8,849 nt of DNA from Oscillospiraceae bacterium (GTDB taxonomy: Bacteria; Bacillota; Clostridia; Oscillospirales; Oscillospiraceae): positions 1 to 8,849 of the forward strand of contig CACXHI010000188.1 of the NCBI GenBank assembly GCA_902767395.1, read 5' to 3'. A program made the translations under genes and the position numbers. Positions within the stretch are counted from its first letter, which is position 1. Each line of letters opens with the position of its first letter. The notes under the pieces are model-generated. The model ran no database searches and had not been told where the DNA came from. It worked only from the letters and a program-made list of their open reading frames with translations. Positions 6,241 through 8,849 of this stretch are shown here, piece after piece.

Positions 6241-7114
6241 TGATCTTCACGAAATTGCCCAGCGTTTGAGAAACCGAGGAAATATAGGCGAAGCTGCCTG
6301 GATAGTGGCCGATAATCTTCTTCACGTCCGCGATCTGGTGCTTGTTGACGATGCAGATCACAAGGCTCTTCCGCTCGCGGGTGTAAGCGCCCTCCGCCGG
6401 AACCATCGTAACGCCGTGCTTGAGCTCCTGCATCAAATCCCCCGCAAGCTGTTCGGGGTCTTCCGTCACGATCTCGAATTTCAGAGCCGACTGCGCGCCC
6501 TGCAGGACCCGATTGCCCATTGCGGTCAGGACGAAGCAATAGACGATGCAGCAGATCACGGGCTCGAACTGATAGCCGTATACGACGTAAGAAACGCAGG
6601 CAATGATGGCATTGAGCACGAAGCTGATCCACGTGACGTTGTACTCGGGGTGATAATGGCGAATGCAGAAGCTGACCACGTCCGTGCCGCCGGAGCTGCC
6701 ATGCACCCGGAGCGCCAGCCCATAGAACGTGCCGTTCACCACAGCCGCCGCCACCGGCCCGAGGATCTTGCTGGTGCCGTTCGCGGTCAGGTAGTAGAAC
6801 CGGCTGAAATCCACGTGCTCAAAGAGCATCAGAAAGCCCGAGAAGCAGAGAGTAAACAGGCCGGTCTTGATGACGAATTCCCGATCCACCAGCTTCCATG
6901 CGACAATCAGGATGGGGACGTTGATTGCCATGTTCAGGTAGCCCGCGTTAAACTTGAACACGTACTGCACCATGGTTGCGATGCCGCCGACGCCGGAGGG
7001 CGCGAAGCTGTTGGGAAAGACGAACAGATTGTAGGACAGGGCCATGCCGAGCGCAAAAAAGGGAATCAGAATCAGGGTTTTGTATTCCTCCCTGCGCTTA
7101 TTGACGTTCTTCAT
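6236..7114 (-). CDS. YitT-family membrane protein (DUF161 + DUF2179)
   Basis: This 292-residue protein has the size and layout of the YitT family: several membrane helices over ~14-205, then a soluble C-terminal DUF2179 domain (~210-292). Family signatures include PSGVGGIATMV (39-49) in the first half, SSGGTDVVSF (140-149) in the second, and in the tail GVTMVPAEGAYTRER (234-248) and PGSFAYIS (272-279). YitT proteins are common in Firmicutes, often in several copies, and their transported substrate is unknown. The ATG at 7114 has GGAGG 10 nt upstream; the in-frame ATG at 7378 would run through the promoter and the preceding gene. It is transcribed alone from its own promoter and ends at the shared bidirectional terminator. 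Calling it a transporter would be inference. Confidence 0.92.
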   Translation of the reverse strand: MKNVNKRREEYKTLILIPFFALGMALSYNLFVFPNSFAPSGVGGIATMVQYVFKFNAGYLNMAINVPILIVAWKLVDREFVIKTGLFTLCFSGFLMLFEHVDFSRFYYLTANGTSKILGPVAAAVVNGTFYGLALRVHGSSGGTDVVSFCIRHYHPEYNVTWISFVLNAIIACVSYVVYGYQFEPVICCIVYCFVLTAMGNRVLQGAQSALKFEIVTEDPEQLAGDLMQELKHGVTMVPAEGAYTRERKSLVICIVNKHQIADVKKIIGHYPGSFAYISSVSQTLGNFVKIK

Positions 7115-7147
7115 GGGAATCAGACCTCCAAAGGGTTTTGAGATAGG

Positions 7148-7181
7148 TTTGCCTGCCTCACCGGAAAGCGGGGCAGGCAAA
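7148..7181 (-). other. Hairpin in the yitT-type mRNA leader
   Basis: TTTGCCTGCC (7148-7157) and GGCAGGCAAA (7172-7181) form a perfect 10-bp stem with a 14-nt loop in the ~92-nt leader of the membrane-protein gene. No U-tract follows on the minus strand, so it is not a terminator there. A second GGCAAA (minus strand 7198-7193) near the mRNA 5' end could pair with the same TTTGCC, offering an alternative fold. No known riboswitch class is recognised. Confidence 0.4.
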
Positions 7182-7195
7182 TTGCATTTTTGTTT

Positions 7196-7240
7196 GCCGG
7201 AAAAGCTTCCGGGATTGTAACATAGAACCGCCGGAAAAGC
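7196..7240. repeat. Two exact GCCGGAAAAGC repeats around the yitT-type promoter
   Basis: The 11-mer GCCGGAAAAGC occurs at 7196-7206 and at 7230-7240. The second copy overlaps the -35 box and the spacer. The first covers the expected transcription start and is part of a short inverted repeat, CCGGAA (7197-7202) with TTCCGG (7207-7212). This arrangement could be an operator pair, but no regulator is known. Confidence 0.45.
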
Positions 7241-7242
7241 AA
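7214..7242 (-). promoter_or_regulatory. Sigma-A-type promoter of the yitT-type gene
   Basis: On the minus strand TTGCTT (7242-7237) and TACAAT (7219-7214) are separated by 17 nt. Transcription would begin near 7207, leaving a ~92-nt leader. The -35 box lies in a 17-nt block that is 16/17 identical to the block over the -35 of the upstream lipoprotein gene (8641-8657). Confidence 0.7.
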
Positions 7243-7280
7243 TCGGCAAACTGACGAAAAAAAGGGAAAAAGTACAGGGT

Positions 7281-7309
7281 TTTCCGGCATGATCACCTTG
7301 CGCCGGAAA
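7281..7309 (-). terminator. Possible terminator of the 423-residue lipoprotein gene
   Basis: TTTCCGGC (7281-7288) and GCCGGAAA (7302-7309) form an 8-bp stem with a 13-nt loop that contains the lipoprotein stop codon. On the minus strand a T-rich stretch with runs of five and seven T follows after about nine bases. The distance between stem and T-run is longer than ideal, so this is a weak terminator call. The same GCCGGAAA motif recurs at the neighbouring promoter. Confidence 0.4.
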
Positions 7310-8564
7310 TATTCCCGCCGATTCCCGGCCAGACCTCCAGAATCGCCGCCCCGGCCGCGCCGCGGCTCTGCTCCACATGGAGCGTCACCCGAATCGGCAC
7401 GTCTGCGCGCAGGCCGGTGCAATTCAACTCCAGAAGAGTGCAGAAGTCGCCCTCGGTCAGGTCGAAGACGCCAACGTCCTCGTCGTTGACGCGCACCCGA
7501 ACTTTTTGTGCAAGCAGGGTCGGGTTATAGACCGTCAGTCCGGTGAGATCCAGAACCAGCGCCTCCCCGTCTGTGCCGTCCGGCCCAAGGATGCCGCCCT
7601 CGTTGCCATGCTCGGCGTACTGCCGCGCCTGTGCGGCGGCCCGTTCCTCCAGACTGCCCTCTCCGGGGTCGTAATTCTCACGCAGACGGACAGCCTGCAA
7701 TTCGTAGGTATCGCCGTCCATCTCCCCCTGCCAGCAGGTATAGGCCGCAGAATCCCCGAAGTCGGCAAGCGGCGCGCAGAAGCGCTTCATGGAGGCCCAA
7801 GGGTCCAGCTTCTCGCGGACGGCCGCGCGCAGGAAGGCGTGAAGCTCCTCCGCCCCGAGTACCGTCTCCAGCCCGTAGAGCGCCTCCAGCTCGGGATATT
7901 CCCTGCGCAGAGGGGAGGCGGCGTCATCGGTCAGATACTCATAGGCAAAGGTTCCGTACCGCCCGTTGTAATTCAGCTCCAGCCCGGCCTCCGCACCGTC
8001 CGGCGATTTGACCGTGACCACCCAGCTTGCAGCGCCCTCGGGGCGGTCCAGCGCGGCGGCAAAGCAGTCCCCCTGCGCGCAGATGGCGGAGTAAACCGGT
8101 CCCTCCAGCTCCCGCGTCTGTCCTTCCTCCCCCGTCCAGACAATTCTCCACGCGCAGACCTCGGAGCCGACGTAGCGGGGATAAATCACAAGCTGATCGT
8201 ACTCGCCCTCGCTCCACACCGCAGTCGGGATGGGGTCGCCGTCCACAAAGGGCGCATTGTAGAGGACGCCGAGAATCGCGCCGTCACAGTCCCCCGCGAT
8301 GGCGGTAAAGGCTTCGTTTTCCCGCAGGCCCTCCGGCGGCAAGGCTTCCGTCTGGGACGGCTCGGCTGCCGTCGTCGAAACCGACGTGGAGGGCAGGGAC
8401 GTTTCCTCCGTCGAAACGGATGCAAGCACCGTCTCGGTGGACAGGGTTCCCGCAGCCGTGGCCGTGAAGCCGACGGCTCCCTCCGTCGGCACAGCCCCCC
8501 GCGGCGCACAGCCCGCAATCAGCAGGCACAGACAGAGCAGACAAATCAAGATTCGAAGTTTCAT
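7293..8564 (-). CDS. Lipoprotein of unknown function
   Basis: This 423-residue protein has a lipoprotein signal peptide with lipobox LIAGC and Cys19 as the lipid attachment point. A long Thr/Ser/Glu/Ala-rich linker (~22-78) should lift the rest off the membrane. Residues ~85-210 look beta-rich (alternating hydrophobics, several Trp and Tyr), with Cys93, Cys137, Cys162 and Cys167. Residues ~220-260 are helical, and the end (~335-415) again looks like a beta-sandwich, with NPTLLAQKVRVRVND and a strand-rich close. I recognise no enzyme motif or named family; a ligand- or glycan-binding surface protein is possible but unsupported. The ATG at 8564 has AGGAGG 7 nt upstream (8577-8572). It has its own promoter and sits upstream of, and co-directional with, the yitT-type gene. 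Confidence 0.82.
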   Translation of the reverse strand: MKLRILICLLCLCLLIAGCAPRGAVPTEGAVGFTATAAGTLSTETVLASVSTEETSLPSTSVSTTAAEPSQTEALPPEGLRENEAFTAIAGDCDGAILGVLYNAPFVDGDPIPTAVWSEGEYDQLVIYPRYVGSEVCAWRIVWTGEEGQTRELEGPVYSAICAQGDCFAAALDRPEGAASWVVTVKSPDGAEAGLELNYNGRYGTFAYEYLTDDAASPLRREYPELEALYGLETVLGAEELHAFLRAAVREKLDPWASMKRFCAPLADFGDSAAYTCWQGEMDGDTYELQAVRLRENYDPGEGSLEERAAAQARQYAEHGNEGGILGPDGTDGEALVLDLTGLTVYNPTLLAQKVRVRVNDEDVGVFDLTEGDFCTLLELNCTGLRADVPIRVTLHVEQSRGAAGAAILEVWPGIGGNISGAR

Positions 8565-8619
8565 AGCATGACCTCCTTTGCATATCGGTTCAGATCACTT
8601 CTTCACGTCTTCTGTCTGC

Positions 8620-8648
8620 ATTCTACCAGCTTTTTGAGAAAAAAGCAA
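8620..8648 (-). promoter_or_regulatory. Sigma-A-type promoter of the 423-residue lipoprotein gene
   Basis: On the minus strand TTGCTT (8648-8643) and TAGAAT (8625-8620) are separated by 17 nt, giving a transcript start near 8613 and a leader of about 49 nt. The -35 hexamer and its upstream flank match those of the yitT-type promoter almost exactly. Confidence 0.72.
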
Positions 8649-8739
8649 TCGGGAAACGCAGAATTGCAGAAACCGCTCCACCCGCCGCCGCAGCGGCGCA
8701 CAGTGTGCGCCCCCTTCCACCGTTTTTGGGTGGGAACCC

Positions 8740-8849
8740 CACTGCCGCTTTAAGCACACCCACCCCTTTCAGGACGGCAACGGCCGCGTCGGCCGCCTGC
8801 TGCTGTTCAAGGAGTGCCTGCGAAACGGCATCGTGCCTTTCATTTTGAC
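8740..8849 (+). pseudogene. Fic-domain protein fragment, 5'-truncated, continues past the window
   Basis: The frame starting at 8740 encodes H-x-R-F, then the Fic active-site motif HPFQDGNGRVGR (from 8761), then LLLFKECLRN and a Val-Pro-Phe-Ile run to the edge. Fic proteins use the motif His to transfer AMP or another nucleotide moiety to a protein hydroxyl, with the Asp and Arg residues binding phosphates and metal. The frame is open from 8638 (after a TGA at 8635), but it has no ATG, GTG or TTG before the motif. Residues encoded upstream of ~8740 (Arg/Pro/Ser-rich) do not resemble a Fic N-terminal part in any frame. I therefore read it as a remnant that lost its 5' part. Catalytic residues look intact, and the downstream state is unseen. 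Confidence 0.65.

Noticed and set aside
6119..7141. 340-codon plus-strand frame opposite the YitT-type gene
   Set aside because: It runs through the bidirectional terminator, and the minus strand has clear YitT signatures and membrane helices.
8701..8744. Imperfect inverted repeat (CAGTG/CACTG outside, CCACC/GGTGG inside) before the Fic core
   Set aside because: The stem is short with mismatches and has no T-run on either strand, so a terminator or element end cannot be claimed.
7377..8753. 458-codon plus-strand frame opposite the 423-residue lipoprotein
   Set aside because: The minus-strand protein has a lipobox, ribosome site and promoter. The plus frame is Arg/Gly-rich with no signal or domain, and it ends before the Fic core in a different frame.

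Overview
The window reads as a chromosomal segment of a GC-rich Clostridia bacterium, most like the Oscillospiraceae/Ruminococcaceae of the gut. This is inferred from strong AGGAGG-type ribosome sites before most genes, sigma-A-type promoters, lipoproteins of a clostridial DUF4358 type, and high GC outside the first ~133 bases. No 16S or marker gene is present, so the assignment is approximate.

Left edge (1-214): bases 1-133 are about 41% GC. They appear to be the left end of an insertion sequence pointing out of the window. Eight codons of a likely IS110-family transposase are visible on the minus strand. They are preceded by a ~94-nt segment that folds into one long hairpin broken by internal loops, with a lone -10-like box just upstream of its 5' end. 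This is the layout expected of an IS110 bridge RNA, and it is the most unusual item here. Next to it is a perfect 21-bp hairpin (170-214) that probably ends the neighbouring operon.

238-4289, minus strand: a probable four-gene operon is driven by a good promoter at 4261-4289. The gene order is a zinc-ribbon/membrane protein, an M18 aspartyl-type aminopeptidase, a HutD/Ves-family protein and an M28 metallopeptidase with a PA-like insert. The theme is cytosolic trimming of peptides to amino acids.

4409-6189, plus strand: a two-gene unit encodes a membrane-anchored coiled-coil transglutaminase-like protein and a DUF4358 lipoprotein, both facing the cell exterior. It converges on the YitT gene at a shared bidirectional terminator (6195-6230).

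6236-8648, minus strand: a YitT-type membrane protein and an unrecognised 423-residue lipoprotein each have their own promoter. The two promoters share a 16/17-identical block over the -35 box, which suggests common control. The yitT promoter region is also dense in GCCGGAAA motifs.

Right edge (8740-8849, plus strand): the catalytic core of a Fic-domain protein runs off the window. No start codon or recognisable N-terminal part lies upstream in any frame, so it looks like a 5'-truncated remnant.
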